Assembly (NCBI GenBank): GCA_016303085.1
Contig: JAEDMI010000107.1
Span: 1-8,283, forward strand
Direction: 5' to 3'
DNA length: 8,283 nt
Source of the DNA: Acetatifactor sp.
Lineage (GTDB): Bacteria; Bacillota; Clostridia; Lachnospirales; Lachnospiraceae
Shown one piece after another: positions 1 through 6,343 of the stretch (its first letter is position 1; each line of letters starts with the position of its first letter). The notes below the pieces were generated by a model. It did no database searches, was not told the origin of the DNA, and saw only the letters and a program-made list of their open reading frames with translations. The translations under genes and the position numbers were made by a program.

Positions 1-339
1 GTCAGGCAGATATTTCTGCTTCTGCTCCTCGGTACCGTAAGTCAGAATAGGGTCAATGCAAAGGGAAGTATGTGCGGAAACAATAACGCCTGTGGTACCG
101 CAAACCTTGGAAAGCTCCTCCACGCACATAGCGTAGGTCAGGATATCACAGCCCTGTCCGCCGTACTCCTTGGGAACGGGGATACCCATGAAGCCGTACT
201 TTGCCATCTTCTCAACGGTCTCTCTGGGGAAACGCTCTTCCTCATCCACTTCCTGTGCAAGAGGCTTTACTTCATTCTCGGCGAAATCCTTGAACAACTG
301 TCTCGCCATCTCATGTTCTTTGGATAATGTAAAATCCAT
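1..339 (-). CDS. bcd: Butyryl-CoA dehydrogenase, N-terminal part (runs off the left edge)
   Basis: This short-chain acyl-CoA dehydrogenase reduces crotonyl-CoA to butyryl-CoA. In anaerobes of this kind it usually works with an electron-transfer flavoprotein (EtfAB) that couples the step to ferredoxin reduction. Only 113 codons are in the window, out of about 380 in the family. The translation begins MDFTLSKEHEMARQLFKDF and contains FPRETVEKMAKYGFMGIP, PKEYGGQG and SAHTSLCIDPI. These are typical of the all-helical N-terminal acyl-CoA dehydrogenase domain and match clostridial Bcd proteins well. The catalytic glutamate and FAD-contacting parts lie beyond the edge. The start is fixed by GGAGGA at 349-354, nine bases upstream. 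It is the fourth gene of the operon, 140 bp after hbd. In related butyrate producers etfB and etfA follow, so they are expected just outside this window; that is inference. Confidence 0.95.
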   Translation of the reverse strand, partial: MDFTLSKEHEMARQLFKDFAENEVKPLAQEVDEEERFPRETVEKMAKYGFMGIPVPKEYGGQGCDILTYAMCVEELSKVCGTTGVIVSAHTSLCIDPILTYGTEEQKQKYLPD

Positions 340-376
340 GATGTTTAATCCTCCAATTATCTATTTTTTAAAATTT

Positions 377-473
377 CTCACCATTCGGCGTTCGCAATCG
401 CTTTGGTACCATCTCGATTTGCTCTGCAAATTGAGATGTATCGACTAATTGCTCACCATCCGGCGTTCGCAAT
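377..473 (-). repeat. Duplicated 22-bp motif in the hbd-bcd spacer
   Basis: Two 22-base direct copies lie at 377-398 and 452-473 and differ at one position (T at 385 against C at 460). Read on the minus (transcribed) strand each contains GCGAACGCCG, then A or G, then ATGGTGAG. Within each, CGCC can pair with GGTG (one wobble pair) around a GAAT or GGAT loop. The copy at 452-473 sits inside a longer palindrome and the copy at 377-398 does not. A near-identical motif twice within 100 bp of noncoding DNA suggests a dispersed palindromic element of the REP or MITE kind, but only these two copies are visible here. Confidence 0.7.
411..437. repeat. Inverted repeat with 3-base loop in the hbd-bcd spacer
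   Basis: The twelve bases at 411-422 (ATCTCGATTTGC) pair with 426-437 (GCAAATTGAGAT) around the loop TCT. The single discrepancy is a G-U wobble in plus-strand RNA but an A-C mismatch in the operon transcript. The structure lies between the two 22-bp repeat copies. No T-tract follows, so it does not look like a terminator. It may be part of a nested palindromic insertion. Confidence 0.5.
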
Positions 474-478
474 TAGTC
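443..478 (-). other. Perfect 10-bp stem palindrome just after hbd
   Basis: The bases GACTAATTGC at 443-452 are the exact reverse complement of 469-478. The interior can form a second short helix (CGCC with GGTG, loop GGAT), giving one long hairpin in the operon mRNA immediately downstream of the hbd stop codon. There is no run of U after it, so termination is unlikely. A role in RNA processing or in protecting the 3' end of the upstream message is inference. Confidence 0.6.
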
Positions 479-479
479 T

Positions 480-1352
480 TTACTGTGCATCTACAGGGGT
501 CTTGGTACGGTCTGCATTGTAGATGTAGAAGCCTCTGCCGCTCTTCACGCCCAAGTTGCCGCCGCGAACCATCTTGCGGATAAGAGGACATGCACGGTAC
601 TTGCTGTCGCCGGTCTCCTTGTAGAGAACGTCCATAATTGCAAGGCAGATATCCAGACCGATAAAGTCGCCCAGCTCAAGGGGTCCCATGGGATGATTTG
701 CACCCAGCTTCATAGCCGTATCGATGCCGGCCACATCGGAAACACCTTCCATCTTGATGAAAGCTGCTTCGTTAATCATGGGAATCAGGATACGGTTTAC
801 AACAAAGCCTGCTGCCTCGTTTACCTGTACGGGAGTCTTTCCGATTTCCTCAGAAATCTTCTTGATGGTGTCCACAACCTCCACGGGAGTATTCACGCCT
901 GCAATTACCTCAACCAGCTTCATGCGGTCAGCGGGATTGAAGAAGTGCATACCAATCATGGGGCGGTTCAATCCGTTGCCGATTTCGGTGATGGAAAGGC
1001 TGGAAGTGTTGGAAGCGAAAATACACTCAGGTTTGCAAATCTTGTCAAGCTCACCGAAGGTGGTCTTCTTTACTTCCATGTTCTCAAAAGCAGCCTCGAC
1101 AATCAGGTCACAATCTGCACAAAGGTCCTCCTTCAGACCGGGTGTAATCTTTGCTACGATAGCATCTACTGCCTCCTGCGTCATCTTGCCTTTTTCCACC
1201 AGCTTTGCGTAACCCTTCTGGATTTTCGCCTTGCCGCCTTCAGCCCACTCCTGCTTGATATCGCAGAGCGCTACTTCGTAACCTTCAACCTGAGCAAATG
1301 CCTTTGCAATGCCCTGTCCCATGGTTCCGGCACCGATAATACCTACTTTCAT
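480..1352 (-). CDS. hbd: 3-hydroxybutyryl-CoA dehydrogenase
   Basis: This cytoplasmic enzyme reduces acetoacetyl-CoA to 3-hydroxybutyryl-CoA with NAD(P)H, the second step from acetyl-CoA to butyryl-CoA. The product is 290 residues, normal for the bacterial family (about 280-290). The N-terminal Rossmann domain opens with GAGTMG at residues 7-12, and acidic D31 at the end of the second strand suits NADH. Aligned to the human homologue from memory, the catalytic residues are present: S117 in NTSSLS, H136 in MHFFNP, E148 in KLVEVI and N186 in VVNRILIP. The C-terminal dimerisation domain includes GPLELGDFIGLD and ends with SGRGFYIY. The start at 1352 is set by GGAGGA at 1359-1364. The frame stays open 25 codons further upstream, but that GTG has no ribosome binding site. 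It lies 138 bp after crt and is probably co-transcribed from the thiolase promoter. Confidence 0.97.
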   Translation of the reverse strand: MKVGIIGAGTMGQGIAKAFAQVEGYEVALCDIKQEWAEGGKAKIQKGYAKLVEKGKMTQEAVDAIVAKITPGLKEDLCADCDLIVEAAFENMEVKKTTFGELDKICKPECIFASNTSSLSITEIGNGLNRPMIGMHFFNPADRMKLVEVIAGVNTPVEVVDTIKKISEEIGKTPVQVNEAAGFVVNRILIPMINEAAFIKMEGVSDVAGIDTAMKLGANHPMGPLELGDFIGLDICLAIMDVLYKETGDSKYRACPLIRKMVRGGNLGVKSGRGFYIYNADRTKTPVDAQ

Positions 1353-1429
1353 TGTAAATCCTCCTTTTTTTATATCATACTTTTTCTGCTTTATTGTCTG
1401 CTTCGCAGCCGCTTGCTGTACCTTCACTG

Positions 1430-1489
1430 CATCGGGAAAATCCTTTTGCTTCGTAAAACCGCACTGTCGTGCTTCTGATTTTTCCGATG
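1430..1489. repeat. 60-bp composite palindrome between crt and hbd
   Basis: The 13 bases at 1430-1442 (CATCGGGAAAATC) are the reverse complement of 1477-1489 except for one G-U pair. The 34-base interior contains a second hairpin, GCAC-TGTC-GTGC at 1461-1472. The palindrome ends one base before the crt stop codon. In the operon transcript it would fold right behind crt. It is not followed by a U-tract on the minus strand, so I read it as an intergenic mobile palindrome or RNA processing/stability element rather than a terminator. Confidence 0.6.
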
Positions 1490-1490
1490 A

Positions 1491-2315
1491 CTAGCAGTTT
1501 TTAAACGGCTCTTTCACCTTCTCCTTGTTCTTGTCAAGGAAGAAAGCCATACCGTACTTCTGATCCTCTGTCTCGAAGCAGTCACCGAAGAGCTTCTCCT
1601 CAATCACGATTGCCTCATCCATATCTGCATCCAGTCCCTCATTGATTGCCTTCTTACAATTGCGGACAGCAATGGGGGCATTCTTGGCAATTCCCGCAGC
1701 CATCTTCTGTGCTGCTGCAAGCATTACCTCCTGCGCGGTCTTTACGACATTACCCTCAGCGTCAACCTCTGCGGAATATACTTCGTTCACAAGACCGATT
1801 CTGTAAGCCTCGGCAGCCTTAATATTGCGTGCGGTATAAATCATCTGCTTTGCCATTCCGGCACCTACCAGGCGGGCAAGTCTCTGGGTTCCTCCAAAGC
1901 CGGGAGTAATTCCCAGACCAACCTCGGGCTGACCGAATACAGCGTTGTCGGAACAGATTCTGATGTCACAGCTCATGGAAATCTCACATCCGCCGCCCAG
2001 TGCGAAGCCGTTGACAGCTGCGATTACGGGAATGGGGAAGGTTTCCAGCTTGCGGAATACGTCGTTGCCCTTCTTGCCGAAGGCTTCGCCCTCAGCCTTG
2101 GTCAGTGTGCTCATCTCTCCGATGTCTGCACCTGCCACAAAAGACTTCTGTCCCGCGCCGGTGAGAATCAGGCAGCGGACCTCGTTCAAATCTACGGCAT
2201 CCAGGGTTGCATTCAGCTCATCCAGCACCTGAGAGTTCAGCGCGTTCAGTGCCTTTTCACGGTTGATGGTAATGGTGGCAACATTGCCGCTTACCTCATA
2301 CAAAATGTAATCCAT
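1491..2315 (-). CDS. crt: Crotonase (3-hydroxybutyryl-CoA dehydratase)
   Basis: This enzyme dehydrates 3-hydroxybutyryl-CoA to crotonyl-CoA, the third step of butyryl-CoA formation. The product has 274 residues, slightly longer than the usual ~260. Crotonase-fold signatures are clear: the first oxyanion-hole segment SFVAGADIGEM (about residues 58-68), the second in NGFALGGGCEISMSCD (102-117), and GQPEVGLGITPGFGGTQR (128-145). The two acid/base glutamates of the family fall at E111 and E131, twenty residues apart as in rat enoyl-CoA hydratase. The extra length seems to be a short acidic insertion, SAEVDAEGNVVK, near residues 180-195. The start at 2315 is supported by a GAGG at 2323-2326. The stop is TAG. 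It sits 101 bp after thlA and 138 bp before hbd, on the same strand. Confidence 0.96.
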   Translation of the reverse strand: MDYILYEVSGNVATITINREKALNALNSQVLDELNATLDAVDLNEVRCLILTGAGQKSFVAGADIGEMSTLTKAEGEAFGKKGNDVFRKLETFPIPVIAAVNGFALGGGCEISMSCDIRICSDNAVFGQPEVGLGITPGFGGTQRLARLVGAGMAKQMIYTARNIKAAEAYRIGLVNEVYSAEVDAEGNVVKTAQEVMLAAAQKMAAGIAKNAPIAVRNCKKAINEGLDADMDEAIVIEEKLFGDCFETEDQKYGMAFFLDKNKEKVKEPFKNC

Positions 2316-2371
2316 CTTCGTACCTCATTTCAAAATTTTTATTAGTTTTTTGCAAGAACTCCAAACAGTAC

Positions 2372-2402
2372 TCTAAGGCGGTAGAAATTCCACCGCCTCA
2401 GA
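2372..2402. other. Hairpin in the thlA-crt spacer
   Basis: AGGCGGT at 2376-2382 pairs perfectly with ACCGCCT at 2392-2398, and TCT (2372-2374) with AGA (2400-2402) beyond one mismatch. It begins about 15 bases after the thlA stop codon. On the transcribed strand the bases after the stem are TTAGAGTACTG, not a U-tract, so full termination is unlikely. It could partially attenuate, or protect the 3' end of the thiolase message; that is inference. Confidence 0.55.
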
Positions 2403-2416
2403 ATGATTTTCATAAA

Positions 2417-3595
2417 TTAATCTTCAATCTTTACGATTGTGGAGCATCCCATACCGCCGCCGATACACAGTGTAGCCAGACCGGTCTTTGCGCCCTTTGC
2501 CTGCATCTCGTGAAGCAGAGTAACCAGGATACGGCATCCGGAAGCACCTACGGGATGTGCGATAGCGCCGCCGTTGGGATTCAGCTGCTTGTCAACATCA
2601 ATACCCAGATCCTTGCCTACTGCTACGGACTGGGCAGCAAATGCCTCATTTGCCTCGATGATGTCGAAGTCTTCAATCTTCATACCGGTCTTAGCCATTA
2701 CCTTCTTTGTAGAAGCTACGGGACCGATACCCATAACCTCGGGACGAACACCTGCCAGAGCACCTGCAACAAAGGTAGCCATAGGCTTAACACCCAGCTC
2801 CTTAGCCTTCTCCTCGCTCATCACAACGATTGCTGCCGCACCGTCGTTGATACCGGAAGCGTTACCTGCGGTAACAAATCCGTCGGGATTGATGGGGCGG
2901 AGCTTTGCAAGTCCCTCGATGGTGGAGCCTGCACGAGGTCCCTCATCTACCTTGAACTCAATCATTTCCTTCTTTTTCTTTACCATTACGGGAACGATTT
3001 CCGCATCGAATGCGCCGGACTTCTGAGCTGCCTCAGCCTTCTGCTGGCTCTTTAATGCAAACTCATCCAGTTCCTCACGGGTCAATCCCCACTCACGGCA
3101 GATATTGTCTGCTGTGGTAATCATATGATAGTTGTTGAATGCATCCCAAAGTGCATCGTTTACCATGGTATCTACCAGAGTACCATTGTTCATTCTATAA
3201 CCGAAACGGCCGTTCATCATAGCATAAGGAGCCATGGACATGTTCTCCATGCCGCCTGCAACAACGATGTCTGCGTCTCCTGCCATAATCATCTGTGCAG
3301 CCTGGTTTACGCAGTTCAAACCGGAACCACATACAACATTCATGGTAACAGCGGGAACTTCGATGGGAAGTCCTGCCTTGATGGATGCCTGACGAGCCAC
3401 ATTCTGGCCCTGACCAGCCTGGATAACACAGCCCATGTATACCTGATCAACCTGCTCTGGCTTAACACCTGCTCTGTTCAGAGCTTCCTTGATAACGATT
3501 GCACCCAGCTCAGCTGCGGGGGTTGTGCTCAGTGTGCCGCCCATGGTACCGATTGCGGTACGGCATGCTCCGGCTAAAACTACTTTCTTTGCCAT
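2417..3595 (-). CDS. thlA: Acetyl-CoA acetyltransferase (thiolase)
   Basis: This biosynthetic thiolase condenses two acetyl-CoA to acetoacetyl-CoA and is the entry point to the butyrate pathway. The product has 392 residues, the standard family length. The three catalytic residues are visible: nucleophile C89 in NVVCGSGLNCVNQA, H347 in GGAIAHPVGASG, and C377 in CIGGGMGCS. GGMENMS and NASGINDGAAA are further thiolase signatures, and IEANEAFAAQ precedes the active-site histidine segment. The start at 3595 (MAKKVVLAG) has GGAGGA at 3603-3608, seven bases upstream. An in-frame ATG five codons earlier overlaps that ribosome binding site and is rejected. It is the first gene of the operon and is divergent from rarA, with 218 bp between the two starts. 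Confidence 0.97.
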   Translation of the reverse strand: MAKKVVLAGACRTAIGTMGGTLSTTPAAELGAIVIKEALNRAGVKPEQVDQVYMGCVIQAGQGQNVARQASIKAGLPIEVPAVTMNVVCGSGLNCVNQAAQMIMAGDADIVVAGGMENMSMAPYAMMNGRFGYRMNNGTLVDTMVNDALWDAFNNYHMITTADNICREWGLTREELDEFALKSQQKAEAAQKSGAFDAEIVPVMVKKKKEMIEFKVDEGPRAGSTIEGLAKLRPINPDGFVTAGNASGINDGAAAIVVMSEEKAKELGVKPMATFVAGALAGVRPEVMGIGPVASTKKVMAKTGMKIEDFDIIEANEAFAAQSVAVGKDLGIDVDKQLNPNGGAIAHPVGASGCRILVTLLHEMQAKGAKTGLATLCIGGGMGCSTIVKIED

Positions 3596-3628
3596 TTGAT
3601 TTTCCTCCATAGATTTTGGTTTTCATGA

Positions 3629-3646
3629 TTGTTATTTTTTTATCAT
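3629..3646 (+). promoter_or_regulatory. Rex-like operator half-site downstream of the thlA promoter
   Basis: The plus strand reads TTGTTATTTTTTTATCAT. Compared with the Rex consensus TTGTTAANNNNTTAACAA, 11 of 14 defined positions match, with the left half better than the right. It lies between the thlA -10 box and ribosome binding site, at roughly +7 to +24 of the expected transcript, a normal place for a repressor. Its first 13 bases are identical, in inverted orientation, to the element at 3705-3722. The T-run makes chance similarity easier in this AT-rich DNA. Confidence 0.4.
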
Positions 3647-3659
3647 AACCGATATTCCT

Positions 3660-3688
3660 AGTGTACCATAGTCCTTTGGTATTTGCAA
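3660..3688 (-). promoter_or_regulatory. Promoter of the butyrate operon (thlA)
   Basis: On the minus strand TTGCAA (3688-3683) is followed after 17 bp by TACACT (3665-3660), and TGG directly precedes the -10 box, giving an extended -10 for the housekeeping sigma factor. Transcription would begin near 3653, leaving a leader of about 58 bases before the thlA start. No other promoter of this quality is visible before crt, hbd or bcd, consistent with a single operon. Confidence 0.7.
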
Positions 3689-3704
3689 TGTCTTTTCAAA
3701 AAAT

Positions 3705-3722
3705 TTGTCAAAAAAATAACAA
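3705..3722 (-). promoter_or_regulatory. Rex-like operator upstream of the thlA promoter
   Basis: The plus strand reads TTGTCAAAAAAATAACAA, matching 12 of 14 defined positions of the Rex consensus TTGTTAANNNNTTAACAA. Rex is a redox repressor released from DNA by high NADH, and it is known to control thiolase and crotonase-operon genes in clostridia. The site lies 16 bp upstream of the thlA -35 box and overlaps a possible -35 of the divergent rarA promoter. Read on the minus strand it starts with the same TTGTTATTTTTTT found at 3629-3641 on the plus strand. Confidence 0.5.
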
Positions 3723-3732
3723 TAAATATATT
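3705..3732 (+). promoter_or_regulatory. Possible rarA promoter
   Basis: TTGTCA (3705-3710), a 16-bp gap and TATATT (3727-3732) form a plausible plus-strand promoter about 80 bp before the rarA start. A second candidate is TTGTAT (3734-3739), 17 bp, TATCCT (3757-3762). I cannot choose between them from sequence. Confidence 0.4.
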
Positions 3733-3813
3733 TTTGTATATTCCGCCGCCTTGTGCTATCCTATCTATAAGAAGCTTACTATCATTAAGATACATCGCCC
3801 CAAGGAGATACTC

Positions 3814-5163
3814 ATGGACCAGCTTTCACTTTTTGATTCCCAAAACGAACATTCCCTCTCCCCTGCCATGGCACCCTTGGCCGACAGGATGCGCCCCCGG
3901 ACTTTGGAGGACTACATCGGACAAAAGCATCTGTTGGGTGAAGGAAAATTGCTGCGCAGAATGTTGGAGCAGGACCAGATTCCCTCCATGATTTTCTGGG
4001 GACCTCCCGGTGTGGGGAAGACCACTCTTGCAAAAATCATTGCCAGCCGCACCAAATCCGGCTTTCTCAATTTCAGCGCCGTCACCAGCGGCATCAAAGA
4101 GATAAAGGATATCATGAAACAGGCGGAGGAGAACCGCACCTACGGAATGCGCACTCTCTGCTTTGTGGACGAGATTCACCGCTTCAACAAGGCTCAGCAG
4201 GACGCCTTTCTCCCCTATGTGGAAAAGGGCAGCATCACCTTAATCGGTGCCACCACGGAGAACCCTTCCTTTGAAATCAACGCCGCCCTGCTGTCCCGGT
4301 GTAAGGTCTTTGTGCTAAAGGAGCTGACCGCGGAGGATTTGACGGAAATGTTATCCCGGGCTCTTACTGACAAACGCGGATTCGGCAATACAACAGTTCA
4401 CATGGAACAGTCCCTGCTCTCCACCATCGCCACCTTTGCCAACGGAGATGCACGCACTGCCCTGAATACACTGGAAATGGCTGTCTTAAACGGCGAAATC
4501 GGCTCAGACGGCTCCATCACCGTAAAAAAAGAGACACTGGAACAGTGCCTCGGAAAAAAGACTTTATTGTATGATAAGAAGGGGGAGGAACATTACAACC
4601 TGATTTCCGCCCTGCACAAATCCATGCGCAATTCCGACCCGGATGCTGCGGTATACTGGCTTGCCAGAATGTTGGAGGCCGGGGAAGACCCCCTGTTTAT
4701 CGCACGCAGGCTCATCCGCTTTGCCAGCGAAGATATCGGTCTGGCGGACAATCAGGCACTGCAGATTGCCGTCTCCGCCTATCAGGCCTGCCATTTCAAC
4801 GGTATGCCCGAATGCAACCTGAATCTTGCTCAGGCGGTCATCTATCTGTCTCTGGCTCCCCGCTCCAACGCCGTATACCGTGCTTATGAATCAGCAAAGG
4901 CTGACGCCCTCACAAGACTGTCGGAACCTGTTCCCCTGGTCATCCGCAATGCGCCCACGCAGCTCATGGATGATTTACACTATGGGGATGGGTATATCTA
5001 TGCCCATGACACGGAAGAAAAAATAGCACGAATGACCTGTCTGCCGGAAGGTTTGAAAGACAGACAGTACTATCAGCCCGGCACTCAGGGTACAGAGGGT
5101 ATTTACAAAGAGAGATTGGAAAAGAGCAGGAAGTTCCGTCTGGAACCGGACGCTGCCGAATAG
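3814..5163 (+). CDS. rarA: Replication-associated recombination protein A (RarA/MgsA AAA+ ATPase)
   Basis: RarA is a homotetrameric AAA+ ATPase related to clamp loaders. It acts at stalled or SSB-coated replication forks in the cytoplasm. The product has 449 residues, typical of the family. Walker A is GPPGVGKTT (63-71), Walker B LCFVDE (115-120), sensor 1 GATTENPSFEIN (145-156), a likely arginine finger is R162 in LLSR, and sensor 2 is in GDARTALN (R214). The C-terminal half has the conserved RarA/MgsA tetramerisation region, including RLIRFASEDIGLAD and the terminal DDLHYGDGYIYAHD. Residues 3-7 read QLSLF, matching the sliding-clamp binding consensus. The start at 3814 follows AAGGAGA at 3802-3808. 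The frame stays open to 3661, but that stretch holds the promoter region and is not coding-like. The gene converges on the M23 peptidase gene with 10 bp between stop codons. Confidence 0.97.
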   Translation: MDQLSLFDSQNEHSLSPAMAPLADRMRPRTLEDYIGQKHLLGEGKLLRRMLEQDQIPSMIFWGPPGVGKTTLAKIIASRTKSGFLNFSAVTSGIKEIKDIMKQAEENRTYGMRTLCFVDEIHRFNKAQQDAFLPYVEKGSITLIGATTENPSFEINAALLSRCKVFVLKELTAEDLTEMLSRALTDKRGFGNTTVHMEQSLLSTIATFANGDARTALNTLEMAVLNGEIGSDGSITVKKETLEQCLGKKTLLYDKKGEEHYNLISALHKSMRNSDPDAAVYWLARMLEAGEDPLFIARRLIRFASEDIGLADNQALQIAVSAYQACHFNGMPECNLNLAQAVIYLSLAPRSNAVYRAYESAKADALTRLSEPVPLVIRNAPTQLMDDLHYGDGYIYAHDTEEKIARMTCLPEGLKDRQYYQPGTQGTEGIYKERLEKSRKFRLEPDAAE

Positions 5164-5166
5164 GTT

Positions 5167-5183
5167 CAACCGTTCACCGGTTG
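5167..5183. terminator. Small hairpin between convergent rarA and M23 peptidase genes
   Basis: CAACCG (5167-5172) pairs with CGGTTG (5178-5183) around a five-base loop. The stem overlaps the peptidase stop codon and lies four bases after the rarA stop. On the plus strand only CTTTCC follows, and on the minus strand there is no T-run, so this would be a weak bidirectional terminator at best. No better one is seen between the two genes. Confidence 0.3.
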
Positions 5184-6277
5184 CTTTCCGTCAGTTCATT
5201 TCCCGTCAGATGATTTTCCTGCATATATCTCTCCACCGCCGGGTCAACGATTCGGTTTGTGCGCTTCCACTCCTTGGTTCCCTCCACCTTGGCGGCTGTC
5301 TGGGTATGCTTTGAAAGGAACCGCGTCAGAGGATAAATATCAATCCAGATTTCGTTGTTTCCTTCCTTCTGGGATTCGTCAAAGATAAGCTGCAACCCCC
5401 AGTGAAGATGGGTCACTTCAATATTGTTCACGTTTTCCTTGGCACTGTAGCCGGTATGTCCCATATAACCTATGACATCCCCCGCCGTGACGATACTGCC
5501 TTCCGCCAACCCTTCGGCATAAGGATAATTCTGCCGCAGATGGGCGTAGTAATAATATCGTTTGCCATCAAAGCTGCGGAGACCGATGCGCCAGCCGCCG
5601 TATTGATTCCACCCCAGAGCCTCCACAATACCGGACTCCACCGCCATGATAGGGGTTCCCGTAAGGCCCATCATGTCATGTCCCAGGTGCTGCCGCTTGT
5701 AGCCGTAGCTCCGACTCACGCCGAAATCGTCGTAATGAGTATAATCAAAGCCTCGGGCCAAAGGAAAATAACCCTTCAGACCGTATCGCTGTTCATAGCT
5801 TCCGTCTTCGCACTCTTCCTCGTATTCACCCACAAGCCCGCCGATAGCCGCATCATAGGCTTCCCTATAGTAGGAGTAGTACTCTAAATCCTCCGTCAGT
5901 TCATCCAGTGTCTTTTCTCCCTCAAAAAGCGCCTTTGCAGCCTTCTCCATGGTTTTCAATGCGCTTTTGTCAAACTGTCCGCCGGTCTTTGCCGCCGTGT
6001 ATGCCAAAAGCTCCACCCAGCAAATTTCATGTTCCGTTCCACGACTCCTCACATCCCAGTCATAGGCGCAACACAGCGCTTCGTAGGACACCGTAAAATC
6101 CACCCACTTTATGTAATCGTTTTCTATAGAAAGCACGGAATTGTTGACAATCCTGCTCTCCTCCTTACCGCTCTGCCGCCCCGACACGACAACCGCCGCC
6201 AGCATTACCAGCACACACTCCGCAAGAATCCCTTTTTTTATCCGGGTCAGATATCTCGCTCTCTGTCCTTTATCCAT
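5174..6277 (-). CDS. Membrane-anchored M23 (LytM/lysostaphin-type) metallopeptidase
   Basis: The predicted product is a zinc endopeptidase of the M23 family, which cleaves peptide cross-links in peptidoglycan. It has 367 residues. A basic N-terminus (RARYLTRIKKG) precedes one hydrophobic segment at about 17-33, suggesting a signal anchor with the enzyme outside the membrane. Residues 45-165 form an acidic, tyrosine-rich region I do not recognise. The M23 domain spans roughly 170-320. Its zinc ligands appear intact: H197 and D201 in HLGHD, and H292 in THLHWG (with H290), plus H246 in YYAHL. The Gly-rich strand AVESGIVEALGWNQYGGW is typical. I recall similar proteins from other Lachnospiraceae, without an assigned role; sporulation or cell-wall remodelling are possibilities. 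A GGAG at 6283-6286 supports the ATG at 6277. It lies 66 bp downstream of the fruK-ptsI remnant on the same strand, and I see no strong promoter of its own. Confidence 0.88.
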   Translation of the reverse strand: MDKGQRARYLTRIKKGILAECVLVMLAAVVVSGRQSGKEESRIVNNSVLSIENDYIKWVDFTVSYEALCCAYDWDVRSRGTEHEICWVELLAYTAAKTGGQFDKSALKTMEKAAKALFEGEKTLDELTEDLEYYSYYREAYDAAIGGLVGEYEEECEDGSYEQRYGLKGYFPLARGFDYTHYDDFGVSRSYGYKRQHLGHDMMGLTGTPIMAVESGIVEALGWNQYGGWRIGLRSFDGKRYYYYAHLRQNYPYAEGLAEGSIVTAGDVIGYMGHTGYSAKENVNNIEVTHLHWGLQLIFDESQKEGNNEIWIDIYPLTRFLSKHTQTAAKVEGTKEWKRTNRIVDPAVERYMQENHLTGNELTESNR

Positions 6278-6343
6278 TGCCGCTCCGCAGATTTTCTCAC
6301 TGGAAATATATGAAAAAAGCAGAGGACATATGACGGCACAGCC

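Noticed and set aside
377..478. CRISPR-like repeats in the hbd-bcd spacer
   Set aside because: Only two copies, no regular spacer series and no cas genes.
1353..1427. 25-codon upstream extension of hbd
   Set aside because: It starts with an unsupported GTG, and GGAGGA lies directly before the ATG at 1352 that gives the canonical N-terminus MKVGIIGAGTMG.
693..1478. Long antisense open frames over hbd and thlA (also 2510-3055, 3125-3577)
   Set aside because: They are shadows of strongly conserved coding genes, with Cys/His-rich composition and no ribosome binding sites.
3661..3813. In-frame upstream extension of rarA from GTG at 3661
   Set aside because: No ribosome binding site there, the stretch overlaps both promoters, and the family N-terminus starts at 3814 behind AAGGAGA.
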